A model generated the notes under the pieces. It did no database searches, had not been told where the DNA came from, and saw only the letters and a list, made by a program, of their open reading frames with translations. This document shows positions 1 through 9,479 of a stretch of DNA of 64,000 bases, piece after piece (position 1 is the first letter of the stretch; the number at the start of each line of letters is the position of its first letter). The DNA comes from Chloroflexota bacterium. GTDB lineage: Bacteria; Chloroflexota; Dormibacteria; Dormibacterales; Dormibacteraceae. The translations under genes and the position numbers were made by a program. Where the stretch lies: NCBI GenBank assembly GCA_005880915.1, contig VBIW01000034.1:1-64000 (forward strand). Reading direction: 5' to 3'.

Positions 1-852
1 ACCACTGATCGCGGCGCTCGAAGGTCGGCGGCGGTGAAGCGGAGCAGGTGATAGCCGGCGTTCACAAGCGCATTCTGCCGGCGCATGTCGGCAACCATCC
101 GGTCTTTGTGGTTCTCACCGTCGTACTCGATGACCAACCTGCGGTCCGGGTAATACAGATCCGCGCGCCCTACGAAGTTCCCGGCTGCGTCTCGAAGCTT
201 GACCTGAACCGAAGGATGCGGCAGCTTTTGCTCTGATCAACGCTATCCGGACGCGCGTCTCCATCGGTGACTCGGCTCGCGGATCGGCCATTCGTACGGC
301 ACGCCGCAACCTCTTTATTCCTTTCGCCCCGGCGTGCTCCTCTATGTGACTAGCGAGCTGGGGCACCGTGACCAGGCCCGCACGAACGGCCATGTCAATC
401 GCAACGACTGACTCAACAGCGTCGGAACGGCTCCCCAGATCACATGCCGTCCGCATTGCGGACGTAGTCCGGAACCGATGCCGAATGATCACCTCCGACT
501 CAGGGAGCGCCGCACGTCTCAGCCTCACTCCAGCCCGAGCCCGAACCGGGACGTCACGTCCGATAGTTGCCTCTATGGGTTCGCACCACGCTACGTCAAG
601 GCCCAAGAGCCAGGCCGCGGTGAGCCCTGAGAATGCGTACTCGGCCGGCAAACGCTGCGCGACTGCTCGCATCTTCAGCTCCCAATCCTGCCGGAGGCCG
701 ACCCAGGCATACTGGCCACGACTCAAGCGCGTCCAGAACTTTGTCTGGAGATCGTCCCAGCGCATGCCGAATTGCCTGGCATCCTCGACCGTGAACGGGC
801 CGTGTCGCAGCTCGACCTGAGGTAGCGATCTGGTGGCCATGGCTTCGAGCAT
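1..852 (-). pseudogene. Frameshifted AbiEi-like / DUF559 endonuclease-fold protein (partial at window edge)
   Basis: The intact frame (852 to 115) gives 245 residues with an N-terminal winged-helix-like region resembling AbiEi-type antitoxin/regulator proteins. It ends in an Arg-rich tail with no homology feel. In the next frame the minus strand from about 230 to 1 reads an uninterrupted DUF559/Vsr-like nuclease core, with RADLYYPDRRLVIEYDGE, then RRQNALVNAGYHLLRFTAADL. Removing one A from the AAAA run (TTTT on plus at 226-229) restores IRAKLPHPSVQVKL and joins both halves. So this is one gene broken by a +1 insertion, or a sequencing error. The start may be 852 or the ATG at 840. The 3' end lies outside the window. 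Confidence 0.7.
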
Positions 853-970
853 CAGTCCCGGGGCGCTCTAAGACAACCGGGCCTGTTAATAGCAACAGAC
901 CATCGGATGGTCCGGACGAAGCCACATCAAGTGCGACGCAAACGCAGGACAGTCCGGACTATCCGGGGAT

Positions 971-3898
971 TCAGGCCGTTGGGTTCTCGAACGCCCCGAT
1001 CTTCGGCGCGTCCGGATGCATCGACGTCTGGGGAATCAACTTGAGCGCCCCCGAAGCGACCGCATCCATCACCGCCTCCGCCACGTCAGGGTGGAAATGC
1101 GTCCCCGCCCCGGCCCGCACCTGCTCCACCGCCACCTGCATCGGCATCGCGCGCCGGTACGGCCGGTCCGAGGTCATCGCGTCGATCGCGTCCGCCGCGG
1201 AAACGATCCACGCAAACATCGGCAGCTCATCCCCCTTCTTGCGATCCGGGTACCCCTTCCCATCGAACCGCTCGTGATGCGACCGCACGATGACCAGCTC
1301 ATCGGTGAGCATGCGAAGCCCAGACAGGATGTTGAACCCCACCACGGTGTGGCTCTTCATCTTCTCGAACTCCGACTCGGTGAGCTTCCCCGCCTTCTGC
1401 AAGACCGCGTCCGGCACCCCGATCTTCCCGATGTCGTGCAGCCGCCCGCCCCTCTCCAGGCGCACCCAAGCGGCCTGCTCCTTCGGCGCATAACCCATCT
1501 GCCGCGCGATCATCAGCGAGTACTGCGTCACCCTCTCCGAGTGACCCGCGGTGTAAGGATCCCGAGCGTCCACCGCATTCGCCAGGGCCTCGAGCGAGGC
1601 CAGGATGACCTCCTCGCGATCCTTGAACAGCCGCGCGTTGTCGATCGCGACCGCCGCCTGCGCCGCGAGCTCGGTGACCAGACTCCGATGGTCCGCGGTG
1701 AAGGCGTGCCCCACCTGATAGTTGGCGAGGAACACCACGCCGAACGGCTTGCCCCGCAGGGTGATGGGCACGCACAGCACCGCGCGCGGGTTGAGCGGGC
1801 TCTCGTCCGCCGATGGGCGCTGCATCGACTCCATCACCGCTTCACCCGACCCCATCACCTGGCGGCAGATATCGCCCCCCAGCCCGAGGGCGAGCCTCTC
1901 CGCGGTGACATGGTCGGTCCCAAAACCTCCCCTCAACACCAGCTTGCCGCCGTCCTCCAGCGCGAGACATCCGATCTGAGCCGACGACGCCTTCGCCGCC
2001 CCAGCCAGCACCTGCTGCAGGACCTGGCTCAGGTCGAGCGTCGAGGTTGCGGCCTGGAGCGCCTCCTGAAGGTTGCGCAGCTCCCAGATGCTGCGCTCGT
2101 GCTTCTCGTACAGCTCCGCGTTGCGCACCGCGACGACGCCCTGGTTGCCCAGCGTCGCCAGGACGCGCTGGTCGTCCACCGTCCACTCGCGCTTCTTGTG
2201 ATCGAAAACCGAGAGGGTGCCCCACAGGCGGCCCTCCTCGATCATCGGGGCGCAGATGGCGGCCTGCAACCCATGCGCGCGGAGGGCCGGTGGCGCCTGC
2301 ATATCGACATTTGCGTCGAGGTCGGCCACCGCGGTGGGGTGGAGGCTGAGCATCACTGCCCCCACCAGGCCCTGGCCGTTCTGGAACTCCATGCCATCCA
2401 CCTCAGCCGGAAACCCGAGCGACATGATCACCGTCTGCAACCCGGCTTCGGTACGGCGGGTGAGCAGCCCGGCCGTCCCCATGGTCACCCGCACCGCGGT
2501 CTCCAGCGTCTTCCGCTCGAGCACCGCGGCGCCTTCGGTCACGGTGGTAAGCGCCTGCGAGACCTCACCGAGCGCGTCGAGCGCGGTGTCGAGGCGGGAA
2601 GCCTGGCCCGTCACGACCTGGAGGATGCGCGAGTTCTCCACCGCCACCCCGGCCATGGACCCCAGCTCGTCCAGGGCGCCTATGTCGTGCTGGCTGAAGC
2701 TCGACGTGCCGCCCCGGCCCAGGCACAGCGCACCGATCACGCCAGTCTTGCCCCGGATCGGAGTAAGTGCCTCATTCACGGTGATGGCATGCGTCTGGAG
2801 GCGAAGCCCGCTGAAGGTGTGCTGCTCTTCGGTCACGGCGTTGCGCAACACCGTCTCGCCGGCGTGCACCCTGGTCAGCGGCTCTTCCAGGCTCTCGTCG
2901 GCTTGAAAAATGACGGCGCGTCCGGCGTCGTACTTGATGACCTCTTTGCCACGCTCGAGCACGAGGTCGAGCACCTCCTGCATGGTTTTGCCTGAGGCCT
3001 CCTTGACGAGCTCGTTCATCAGCGAGTACCGCGCCGACTCCTTCTGCGACAGCGCCACGGCGTGAGCGCTGGCAAGCTCTGACCCAGCGCGGAGCGTCAA
3101 TGTGGTGGCGAGTCTCCTGTCGTCGTCGTTGAACGCGGCGGCCTTGCTGCCGAGCAGGATGAACCCGCCGACCCGGTCGCCGATCGGCATCGGCGCCGCG
3201 AGTGCGCTCCTCACGTGCAGGTCCTCCGGCAGGTAGCTGAACAGCTCCTTCAACATTCCGTTGCCCTGTCCAGTGAATGTCTTGCCCGACTCGATGGCTG
3301 CCAGCAGCGGGCCGCTTCCATTCGCGTGGCGATTGATGGCCGCAGGATGAAGACCGTCCAGGCCAACGCCCGGAGATTGCGGCACGAACTGGCGGGAATC
3401 GCTCGAAACCAGGTAGCAGCACGCGAAGTCCGCGCCGAGCTGCTGCGCGATGCTCGCGGTGATCGCGGCCATGTCACCCGCGCGAGCGACCGAGTCGATG
3501 TCGGAAGTGGCGGCCAGGAACGCTCGATGCTTCTGCTTGAGCTCCGTCGATTGCCGCTGCATCGTGTCCATGAAGTTGCGATACGCGGTTCCGCCGATCG
3601 CGCCGGCGGCGCCCAGCATCGCCAGCCCGACAACCTGGAGCAGCAGATCGCCCTGGTTGGGGTTGAACTGCGCGATCAGCACAGTGAAGACGAACGCGGC
3701 CCCACCGGCAGGCACGGAGACCCGCCAGTTTCGGTAAACGACGCCGGTCGCGAGCGCCAGGAGACCGGCAAAGCCGGCGAAAGCCGTGGACCAGCCGACC
3801 CGGCCGCTCGCGTTCAGCGACGCCCCGACCAGGATCAAGAGCGCAGTGGTGGCCACCAGGCCGACCCGAAACCCCAAAACCGCCCGAATTGAGTTCAT
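971..3898 (-). CDS. Membrane GAF/HD-GYP domain protein (probable c-di-GMP phosphodiesterase)
   Basis: This 975-residue protein starts with about four hydrophobic segments (residues 8-110). A helical linker and several GAF-like domains follow, roughly 130-290, 300-440, 450-600 and 620-780. A C-terminal HD-GYP domain has GHSERVTQYS, HDIGKIGVPD, the diagnostic HHERFDGKGYP and a DAIDAMTSDRPYR stretch. The canonical HD and GYP motifs suggest hydrolysis of cyclic di-GMP under control of the GAF sensors. It is divergent from rel, with 77 bases between the starts, so two nucleotide-second-messenger genes share a regulatory region. A possible -10 box (TAGACT on minus, 3912-3917) lies 13 bases ahead of the ATG. 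The signal sensed is unknown. Confidence 0.9.
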   Translation of the reverse strand: MNSIRAVLGFRVGLVATTALLILVGASLNASGRVGWSTAFAGFAGLLALATGVVYRNWRVSVPAGGAAFVFTVLIAQFNPNQGDLLLQVVGLAMLGAAGAIGGTAYRNFMDTMQRQSTELKQKHRAFLAATSDIDSVARAGDMAAITASIAQQLGADFACCYLVSSDSRQFVPQSPGVGLDGLHPAAINRHANGSGPLLAAIESGKTFTGQGNGMLKELFSYLPEDLHVRSALAAPMPIGDRVGGFILLGSKAAAFNDDDRRLATTLTLRAGSELASAHAVALSQKESARYSLMNELVKEASGKTMQEVLDLVLERGKEVIKYDAGRAVIFQADESLEEPLTRVHAGETVLRNAVTEEQHTFSGLRLQTHAITVNEALTPIRGKTGVIGALCLGRGGTSSFSQHDIGALDELGSMAGVAVENSRILQVVTGQASRLDTALDALGEVSQALTTVTEGAAVLERKTLETAVRVTMGTAGLLTRRTEAGLQTVIMSLGFPAEVDGMEFQNGQGLVGAVMLSLHPTAVADLDANVDMQAPPALRAHGLQAAICAPMIEEGRLWGTLSVFDHKKREWTVDDQRVLATLGNQGVVAVRNAELYEKHERSIWELRNLQEALQAATSTLDLSQVLQQVLAGAAKASSAQIGCLALEDGGKLVLRGGFGTDHVTAERLALGLGGDICRQVMGSGEAVMESMQRPSADESPLNPRAVLCVPITLRGKPFGVVFLANYQVGHAFTADHRSLVTELAAQAAVAIDNARLFKDREEVILASLEALANAVDARDPYTAGHSERVTQYSLMIARQMGYAPKEQAAWVRLERGGRLHDIGKIGVPDAVLQKAGKLTESEFEKMKSHTVVGFNILSGLRMLTDELVIVRSHHERFDGKGYPDRKKGDELPMFAWIVSAADAIDAMTSDRPYRRAMPMQVAVEQVRAGAGTHFHPDVAEAVMDAVASGALKLIPQTSMHPDAPKIGAFENPTA

Positions 3899-3975
3899 CT
3901 GGCGGCGACTAAGTCTAGGTTTGTGTTCCGAAGGGGAAGCTAGATAGCGAACTTAAACTTCATGCCAGGCACGAA

Positions 3976-6105
3976 ATGACGGTTTCCGAGCTCCTCAGGA
4001 TCGCCGACCACCTCGACCCGACGGGCCAACAGCTGGTCAGGAAGGCGTATGAGAGGGCCGCGACCGCCCACAACGGCCAGCATCGGCTGTCGGGCGAGGA
4101 CTACGTCAACCACCCGGTCGAGGTTGCCGCGATCCTCGCCGACCTCGAGCTGGACGCCGCGACGATCTCCGCGGCGCTACTCCACGACACCGTGGAAGAC
4201 ACCAACCTGACCGCGGACGAGGTCAAGCGAGAGTTCGGCCCGGAGGTCGCTCGCCTGGTCGACGGGGTCACCAAGCTGGGCCGGATATCTCTGCGAACCG
4301 ACCAACAGCAGCAGGCGGAGAACATCCGCAAGATGATGGTGGCGATGGCGGAGGACCTCCGGGTGGTCCTCATCAAGCTCGCCGATCGGTTGCACAACAT
4401 GCGCACGCTCGAACCGCTCGCCGAGCCGAAACGGCGAAAGATCTCACGCGAGACGCTTGACATATACGCGCCGCTGGCGCACCGGCTTGGCATCGGCCAG
4501 ATCAAGTGGGAGCTCGAGGACCTTGCCTTCCGCAACCTCGAGCCAGAGGCGTTCGAGGATGTCGTGAGGCGGATCGCGCGCAAGCGCGACGAGCGCGAGA
4601 ACCTGGTCTCGGACCTGCGCGAGATCCTCGCCCGGGAGCTGGAGAAGCTCGGCATCCAGGCCGATATCACCGGCCGCCCGAAGCACATCTACTCGGTGTG
4701 GCAGAAGATGACCCGCGAGAGCAAGGACTTCTCGGAGATCTACGACCTGTCCGCAATCCGGGTCCAGGTCGACAGCGTGCGCGACTGCTACGGGGTCCTC
4801 GGCGTCGTGCACTCTCTGTGGAAGCCCATGCCGGGCCGGTTCAAGGACTACATCGCGATGCCGAAGTCGAACGGCTACCAGTCACTCCACACGACCGTCA
4901 TCACGCACACGGGGGAGCCGATCGAGATCCAGATCCGGACGCACGAGATGCACCGGGTGGCGGAGTTCGGAGTGGCTGCGCACTGGACATACAAGGAAGG
5001 CGGCAAGGACGCGAGCTTCGACCAGAAGCTGTCCTGGCTGCGCAGCCTGCTCGAGTGGCAGAACGAGGTGGGGGACGCCGAGTCGTTTCTCAACACCGTC
5101 AAGGTCGACCTCTTCCAGGACGAGGTTTATGTCTTCACGCCGCGCGGCGACGTGATCAACCTGCCCGCCGATTCGACTCCGGTCGACTTCGCCTACCGCA
5201 TTCACACCGAGGTCGGCCATCACTGCATAGGGGCGAAGGTGAACGGCCGCATGGTCCCGCTGGAATACGAGCTGAAGAACGGCGAGATCGTCGAGATCTT
5301 GACCTCCAAGGGTCCGCACGGACCGAGCCGCGACTGGCTGAACTTCGTCAAGAGCGCGTCGGCCAAGGAACGGATCCGCAAATGGTTCAAGAGCCAGCGC
5401 CGCGAGGAGAACGTCGCCAAGGGGCACGACCTGCTCGACAAGGAGCTGCACCGCATGCATCGCATCAGCCTTGGCGACCTGCCCGAGCCCAAGCTGCTCG
5501 AGATCGCAAACCTGCACAAGTACCCCACGGTGGACGACTTCATGGCGGCGATCGGATACGGCGACCTGTCGCCGCACGCGGTCGTGATGCGGATGTCGCT
5601 CAACCTGGAGGCGCCGGGCGGCGACCTGCGGACCATTCCGCTCATTCCCCAGGTCCAACCTTCGCCGCGCGTGCTGGTGCACGGCGAGAAGGGCATCCTG
5701 ACGTCGATCGCCACGTGCTGTCAGCCAGTGCCGGGTGACGCAATCGTCGGCTACACGACCCGCGGCAGGGGCGTGACGGTGCATCGCGCGGACTGCATCA
5801 ACGCCGTGAACGCGCAGGACTCCGCGCGCGTCGTACCGGTCGACTGGGACATGGACGCAACGCACCTGTACCCGGTGGCGATCAAGATCGAAGCGTGGGA
5901 CCGCCAGGGCCTCATGCGCGATATCGCCACGGTCGTCGCGGAGAACCGGGTCAATATGTCCGCGCTGGAAGTCCACGTTTACGACGACAAGACCGCGGTC
6001 GTCTCGGCGACCGTGGAGATAGATTCGCTCGCCCAGCTTTCGCGCCTGATGGAGAAGCTCGAAGGCGTGAAAGACGTGCACACCGTCGCCCGCGAAGCGT
6101 CCTGA
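3976..6105 (+). CDS. rel: Bifunctional (p)ppGpp synthetase/hydrolase Rel
   Basis: This 709-residue RelA/SpoT homologue makes and degrades (p)ppGpp. The N-terminal HD hydrolase domain has His70-Asp71 and Glu74-Asp75 in HDTVEDT, plus LADRLHNMRTL, so hydrolase activity should be intact. The synthetase domain follows (IYSVWQKM, FKDYIAMPKSNGYQSLHT). Next come a TGS domain (DEVYVFTPRGDVINLPADST), a Cys/His-rich region (ATCCQPVPGDAIVGY ... HRADC) and a C-terminal ACT domain. Length and order match single-copy Rel enzymes. The stop is separated by only 3 bases from the next start, so it is probably co-transcribed with the downstream hydrolase. A weak TAAACT box lies at 3954-3959. Confidence 0.96.
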   Translation: MTVSELLRIADHLDPTGQQLVRKAYERAATAHNGQHRLSGEDYVNHPVEVAAILADLELDAATISAALLHDTVEDTNLTADEVKREFGPEVARLVDGVTKLGRISLRTDQQQQAENIRKMMVAMAEDLRVVLIKLADRLHNMRTLEPLAEPKRRKISRETLDIYAPLAHRLGIGQIKWELEDLAFRNLEPEAFEDVVRRIARKRDERENLVSDLREILARELEKLGIQADITGRPKHIYSVWQKMTRESKDFSEIYDLSAIRVQVDSVRDCYGVLGVVHSLWKPMPGRFKDYIAMPKSNGYQSLHTTVITHTGEPIEIQIRTHEMHRVAEFGVAAHWTYKEGGKDASFDQKLSWLRSLLEWQNEVGDAESFLNTVKVDLFQDEVYVFTPRGDVINLPADSTPVDFAYRIHTEVGHHCIGAKVNGRMVPLEYELKNGEIVEILTSKGPHGPSRDWLNFVKSASAKERIRKWFKSQRREENVAKGHDLLDKELHRMHRISLGDLPEPKLLEIANLHKYPTVDDFMAAIGYGDLSPHAVVMRMSLNLEAPGGDLRTIPLIPQVQPSPRVLVHGEKGILTSIATCCQPVPGDAIVGYTTRGRGVTVHRADCINAVNAQDSARVVPVDWDMDATHLYPVAIKIEAWDRQGLMRDIATVVAENRVNMSALEVHVYDDKTAVVSATVEIDSLAQLSRLMEKLEGVKDVHTVAREAS

Positions 6106-6108
6106 AAG

Positions 6109-6747
6109 GTGACCGTTCGCGTCGAGGTCACTGCTGATCGCAGGTTCGGCACCAACTCCTACCTGGTCGAAGACGAAGAGACGCACGACGCGGTCGTGAT
6201 CGACTCCAACCTCGAGCCCAACCTCGTTGTCGACGCCGCGCGCGAGCGTGGCGCGAACGTCAAGGCGATCCTCCTGACGCATACCGACCTCGACCACATC
6301 GCAGGGCTGCACGAGCTGCGCGAGGCGTTCGGCCCCATCCCCATCGCGGTCCACGACGCGGAGCGCGACGTCCTGGACAAGGGCCGGCCGCTGCGACGAG
6401 AGTTCGGACCGATCGCGACCAGAATCGACAACCTGACCAGCCTCGGCGACGGCGAGCCCTATCGCGCCGGCTCTCTCGAGTTCGAGGTGCTGCACACGCC
6501 GGGACACAGCCCGGGCGGGGTGACGTTGAAGATCGACGGGTTTCTCTTCACTGGCGACGCGCTGTTCGCCGGCTCAGTGGGCCGCTCAGACTTCGCGAAC
6601 TCCAACGGCGAGGCTCTGCTCGAGGGCATCCGCTCGAAGCTGCTCGCCCAGCCCGACGAGATGATCGTCTACAGCGGCCACGGCCCGGCGACGACGATCG
6701 GACGCGAGCGACAGATGAATCCGTTTCTTACTTCGAGCCGAGACTGA
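6109..6747 (+). CDS. Metallo-beta-lactamase-fold hydrolase (glyoxalase II-like)
   Basis: A GTG start directly behind rel gives 212 residues. Metal-site motifs are THTDLDH (His58, Asp60, Asp62, His63), HTPGHSPGG, FTGDALFAGSVGR and YSGHGPATTIG, the layout of small GloB-like thiol-ester hydrolases. The usual second His of HxHxDH is Asp60, so the metal centre may differ from the textbook enzyme. The substrate cannot be told from sequence. Its last 20 bases overlap the 3' end of the convergent tadC. It probably shares a transcript with rel. Confidence 0.85.
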   Translation: MTVRVEVTADRRFGTNSYLVEDEETHDAVVIDSNLEPNLVVDAARERGANVKAILLTHTDLDHIAGLHELREAFGPIPIAVHDAERDVLDKGRPLRREFGPIATRIDNLTSLGDGEPYRAGSLEFEVLHTPGHSPGGVTLKIDGFLFTGDALFAGSVGRSDFANSNGEALLEGIRSKLLAQPDEMIVYSGHGPATTIGRERQMNPFLTSSRD

Positions 6748-7657
6748 GGACGACGATCAGCGCCGGTCCGAGCAGGACCAGCCACAGCGTCGGGAACACG
6801 CAGCCGACGGTCGGGATGAGGATCTTGAGCGAGGCCCGCGCCGCCTCGGTCCGGATCTTCAGCCGCCGCTTGACTCGCATCTGAGCCGCGTGCGCCGCGA
6901 TCGTGCGCGCGATTGGCACGCCCGTGCGCTCGGCGTAGAGGATGCCGCGGACAAGCGACGTGAAGTCCTCGATCCCGGTCGCCTCGGCCATCTCCACGAG
7001 GGCGTCGGCCCGCGGACGTCCGAGCTGGATCTCGCGCAATGCGCGCGCCACGAGGAGTGTCAGCGAGTCGTCCTGGTGGCGGACCAGCTGCTCGAGCGCG
7101 CGATCGAGGCCGAGGCCGGCCTCCATGCTGATCGCGACCACGTCGAGCGCGTTCGGCAATGACGCCTCGAGCTCAGTGCGCCGCTCCCGCACGAGCTGGT
7201 CCAGCCAGAGAACCGGCAGGTAGAAACCGAGCGCCACGCCGATCACCAGGGCGAGACCAATCGCAAAAGGGGTGCCGATGAGCAGGCCGACCGCCGTGCC
7301 GATGGCGCCGAGCCCCGCTGCCGCTGCGATGCGGAGCGTCTGCAGGCCGGCGGGGTCCAGGTTGAGCGGGTTGCCGACGAAGTCGAGCTGGCGGCGGAAG
7401 TTCGCGGCCTGCGCCTCGGGCGTCAGGCGCATCGTCTGGCGTTCCATCCAGCGCCGCAAGGGAGCGAACAGTCGCTCGAGGAATGGCTTCTCGAGCCGCA
7501 GCGCGACCGCGCTCTGGCCGAGGCCTACCTCCTGGCGGGCGAGGCGTTCGCGCGCCAGGGTTGTGGCGTCGGCCGCGCGTGAGGCGATGATGCCGATCGT
7601 CAGCAGATAAGCGCCGACTGCCGCGCCGATGCCGATGACAAGAGGAAGTGCGTTCAT
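6728..7657 (-). CDS. tadC: Tad pilus inner-membrane platform protein TadC (T2SS GspF family)
   Basis: This 309-residue protein has an N-terminal membrane segment (residues 5-25), a pair of hydrophobic helices around 110-155 and a C-terminal one (about 280-308). A GspF-type cytoplasmic domain contains LPNALDVVAISMEAGLGLDRAL. Two tandem GspF-like proteins (this and the upstream gene) form the platform that the CpaF ATPase acts on in Tad systems. Its start overlaps the tadB stop by 4 bases (ATGA), so translation is probably coupled. It is the last gene of the minus-strand pilus operon. Confidence 0.88.
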   Translation of the reverse strand: MNALPLVIGIGAAVGAYLLTIGIIASRAADATTLARERLARQEVGLGQSAVALRLEKPFLERLFAPLRRWMERQTMRLTPEAQAANFRRQLDFVGNPLNLDPAGLQTLRIAAAAGLGAIGTAVGLLIGTPFAIGLALVIGVALGFYLPVLWLDQLVRERRTELEASLPNALDVVAISMEAGLGLDRALEQLVRHQDDSLTLLVARALREIQLGRPRADALVEMAEATGIEDFTSLVRGILYAERTGVPIARTIAAHAAQMRVKRRLKIRTEAARASLKILIPTVGCVFPTLWLVLLGPALIVVLSLGSK

Positions 7658-8595
7658 GAGATCGCCGTCAAGCGCCGGATGATCAGATTGCCGACGAAAA
7701 GAAACACTGCGGCGAGGCCGAGCATGAACCAGCCGAGCGGGTTGACGAGCATGGGGCGGAAGTAATCGCGGACCACGAAGTACAGCAGCAGCGCTGCGAC
7801 GATCGGCAGCAGTGTGATGATCACAGCGCTTGCGCGCGACTGCGCGGTCGCGGCCATGACCTCGGCCCGCATCTCCTCGCGCTGGCGCATCGTGTCCGCG
7901 AGCGTGGCGAGGATCGCCGGAAGGTCACCGCCGACCGAGCGCTGAATCGTGATCACCATCACCATCAGCCGCAGGTCGTTGCTGCCGATCCGCTTGACCA
8001 TGTTGTTCATCGCGCTCTCGATCGATGCGCCAAGCTCGATCTCGCGCCGCGCGAGCGCAAATTCGTCCGACACTGGTGGGCCGGCGTTGTCCGTCACCGC
8101 GCCGAGAGATTGCGCAACCGACTGGCCGGCCTTCATCGAGTTCGCGACGAGCTCCATGGCCCGGGGAAGGCCCGCATCGAACTGGCGCAGTCGATGCCCC
8201 CGCCGGTTACGCAGGTAGAGGGCAGGCAGCAGATATCCGATCACCGCAAGGACGACGAACTCGATCCCAAAGCCGAAACGCAACAGACCGATGGCGGCGA
8301 ACAGCACGGCGAACCCGGCCTGGATGATCCTGAACTCGTAAGGCCGGAGCTCGATGTCGGCGCTGACCAGGTCCCGTCGCAGCCTGCTGGGCACCTCCTC
8401 GGAAGCGATCCACACAGGCGTCCCGGTCGACTCGAAGCGGCGCCGGAGCTGCTCGCGTACGTCGGCGAGCGTTCGATACGTGGCGCGGACCGAATCTTCG
8501 GGACCGCTCGACTGCTGGGACCGGACCATGCCGTAGACGACGAGCCCAACCCCGATTGCCGCGGCCACCGCGACCAGGACGATCGCTGTATTCAT
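7654..8595 (-). CDS. tadB: Tad pilus inner-membrane platform protein TadB (T2SS GspF family)
   Basis: The chosen start (ATG at 8595, MNTAIVLVAVAAAIG) opens with a membrane helix and lies 4 bases after the cpaB stop. A longer open frame to 8700 adds a low-complexity stretch overlapping cpaB and is rejected. The 313 residues hold a GspF domain (GLPRAMELVANSMKAGQS, then GDLPAILATLADTMRQREE) and C-terminal membrane helices. It partners TadC in the inner-membrane platform of the Flp/Tad pilus machine. Confidence 0.88.
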   Translation of the reverse strand: MNTAIVLVAVAAAIGVGLVVYGMVRSQQSSGPEDSVRATYRTLADVREQLRRRFESTGTPVWIASEEVPSRLRRDLVSADIELRPYEFRIIQAGFAVLFAAIGLLRFGFGIEFVVLAVIGYLLPALYLRNRRGHRLRQFDAGLPRAMELVANSMKAGQSVAQSLGAVTDNAGPPVSDEFALARREIELGASIESAMNNMVKRIGSNDLRLMVMVITIQRSVGGDLPAILATLADTMRQREEMRAEVMAATAQSRASAVIITLLPIVAALLLYFVVRDYFRPMLVNPLGWFMLGLAAVFLFVGNLIIRRLTAIS

Positions 8596-8599
8596 CCGG

Positions 8600-9457
8600 C
8601 TAGCGCGTCGTGAACTGCCAGCGCTTGTCCACGTCCCTTGGCCCGACACCGGTGGCCGACGAAACGTTGGGACATTTGTCATCGGGCTGCGTCGGCACAT
8701 TCGCGTAGTCCGTGTACGACTCGAGCTCGTACTTCATCGTCGCGTTGTTCAGGAGCCAGAACAGGAACTCCGAATCGCATGCGGTCATCAACACGGTCAG
8801 GCTGCTCGTCACCGTCCCGGTCTGCGAGGCCTGTGCGCCGCTGGCGGGCCCGACCCTGATCACGTCGATGTCGCGGAACACAGTGCGCACCACGGGGACG
8901 CCTGGGCTCTGGCCGAACGTCGACGTGTTGATCGTCGCAAGCATCGTGATCCTGTCGCCGAGCTGGACGTAGCCGCCGACCCCGACCTGCTCGCCGGTCG
9001 GAACCGTGACCGCGACCCATCCCTTCGGGATTGGGAGGAAGGCGACGTCGCTGTTGCTGAGGAGGTCACCCGCCGAGGTGATGAGGTTGGCGGTCACGGG
9101 GCTGCCCGCGGGGATGTCGACCCGGGCGCCCTTGCCGGCCACGTCCTTGACCACCGAGAACGCCTGGGGCGGGGCGGGCTGGAAGCTGGCGATCGTCAGG
9201 TCGCCCGCCTGCATCACCGTGCGGGCCTTGATGTCGTGGCTTGCCACGACGACCCTGGTGCCGGTGGTGCTGCCCTGGATTAGCGGCAGGCTGGCGATGC
9301 CGGCGGCGGTGGCGAAGGCAAGCACCGCCAGCACGGCTCCGATCACGATGTAAAGGCGCCCGCGCCGGGGTCTGGCGAGGACGGAGGTGGCTATTGACAA
9401 CTTAATGTGGGCGCAAGCTTCACAAAAAGGACGCCGGAGCGCAACAGAAATCGCCAA
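8600..9457 (-). CDS. cpaB: CpaB/RcpC-like SAF-domain pilus assembly protein
   Basis: The longest frame is 285 residues. A TTG at 9400 (LSIATSVLARPRRGR) would give 266 and fits the usual short basic leader before the membrane helix (about YIVIGAVLAVLAFATAAGI). The SAF domain follows, with VVVASHDIKARTVMQAGDLTIASF and DIPAGSPVTANLI. A later segment resembles the RcpC/CpaB C-terminal region (AVTVPTGEQVGVGGYVQLGD). In diderms CpaB works at the secretin. No secretin is seen here, so it may help assembly across a thick monoderm wall (inference). It sits between tadG and tadB in the operon. Confidence 0.83.
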   Translation of the reverse strand: MAISVALRRPFCEACAHIKLSIATSVLARPRRGRLYIVIGAVLAVLAFATAAGIASLPLIQGSTTGTRVVVASHDIKARTVMQAGDLTIASFQPAPPQAFSVVKDVAGKGARVDIPAGSPVTANLITSAGDLLSNSDVAFLPIPKGWVAVTVPTGEQVGVGGYVQLGDRITMLATINTSTFGQSPGVPVVRTVFRDIDVIRVGPASGAQASQTGTVTSSLTVLMTACDSEFLFWLLNNATMKYELESYTDYANVPTQPDDKCPNVSSATGVGPRDVDKRWQFTTR

Positions 9458-9479
9458 ACGGTTGTCCCCAGGGCCCAGG

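Noticed and set aside
853..970. Small gene or RNA between the frameshifted gene and the HD-GYP gene
   Set aside because: No frame with coding character, no tRNA-like or terminator-like fold seen.
1016..2995. Long open frame of 659 codons on the plus strand opposite the HD-GYP gene
   Set aside because: Arg/His/Leu-rich antisense shadow of a well-supported gene in high-GC DNA, with no recognisable domain.
4882..6507. 541-codon minus-strand frame opposite rel
   Set aside because: Antisense artefact of GC-rich coding DNA; rel has full domain support.
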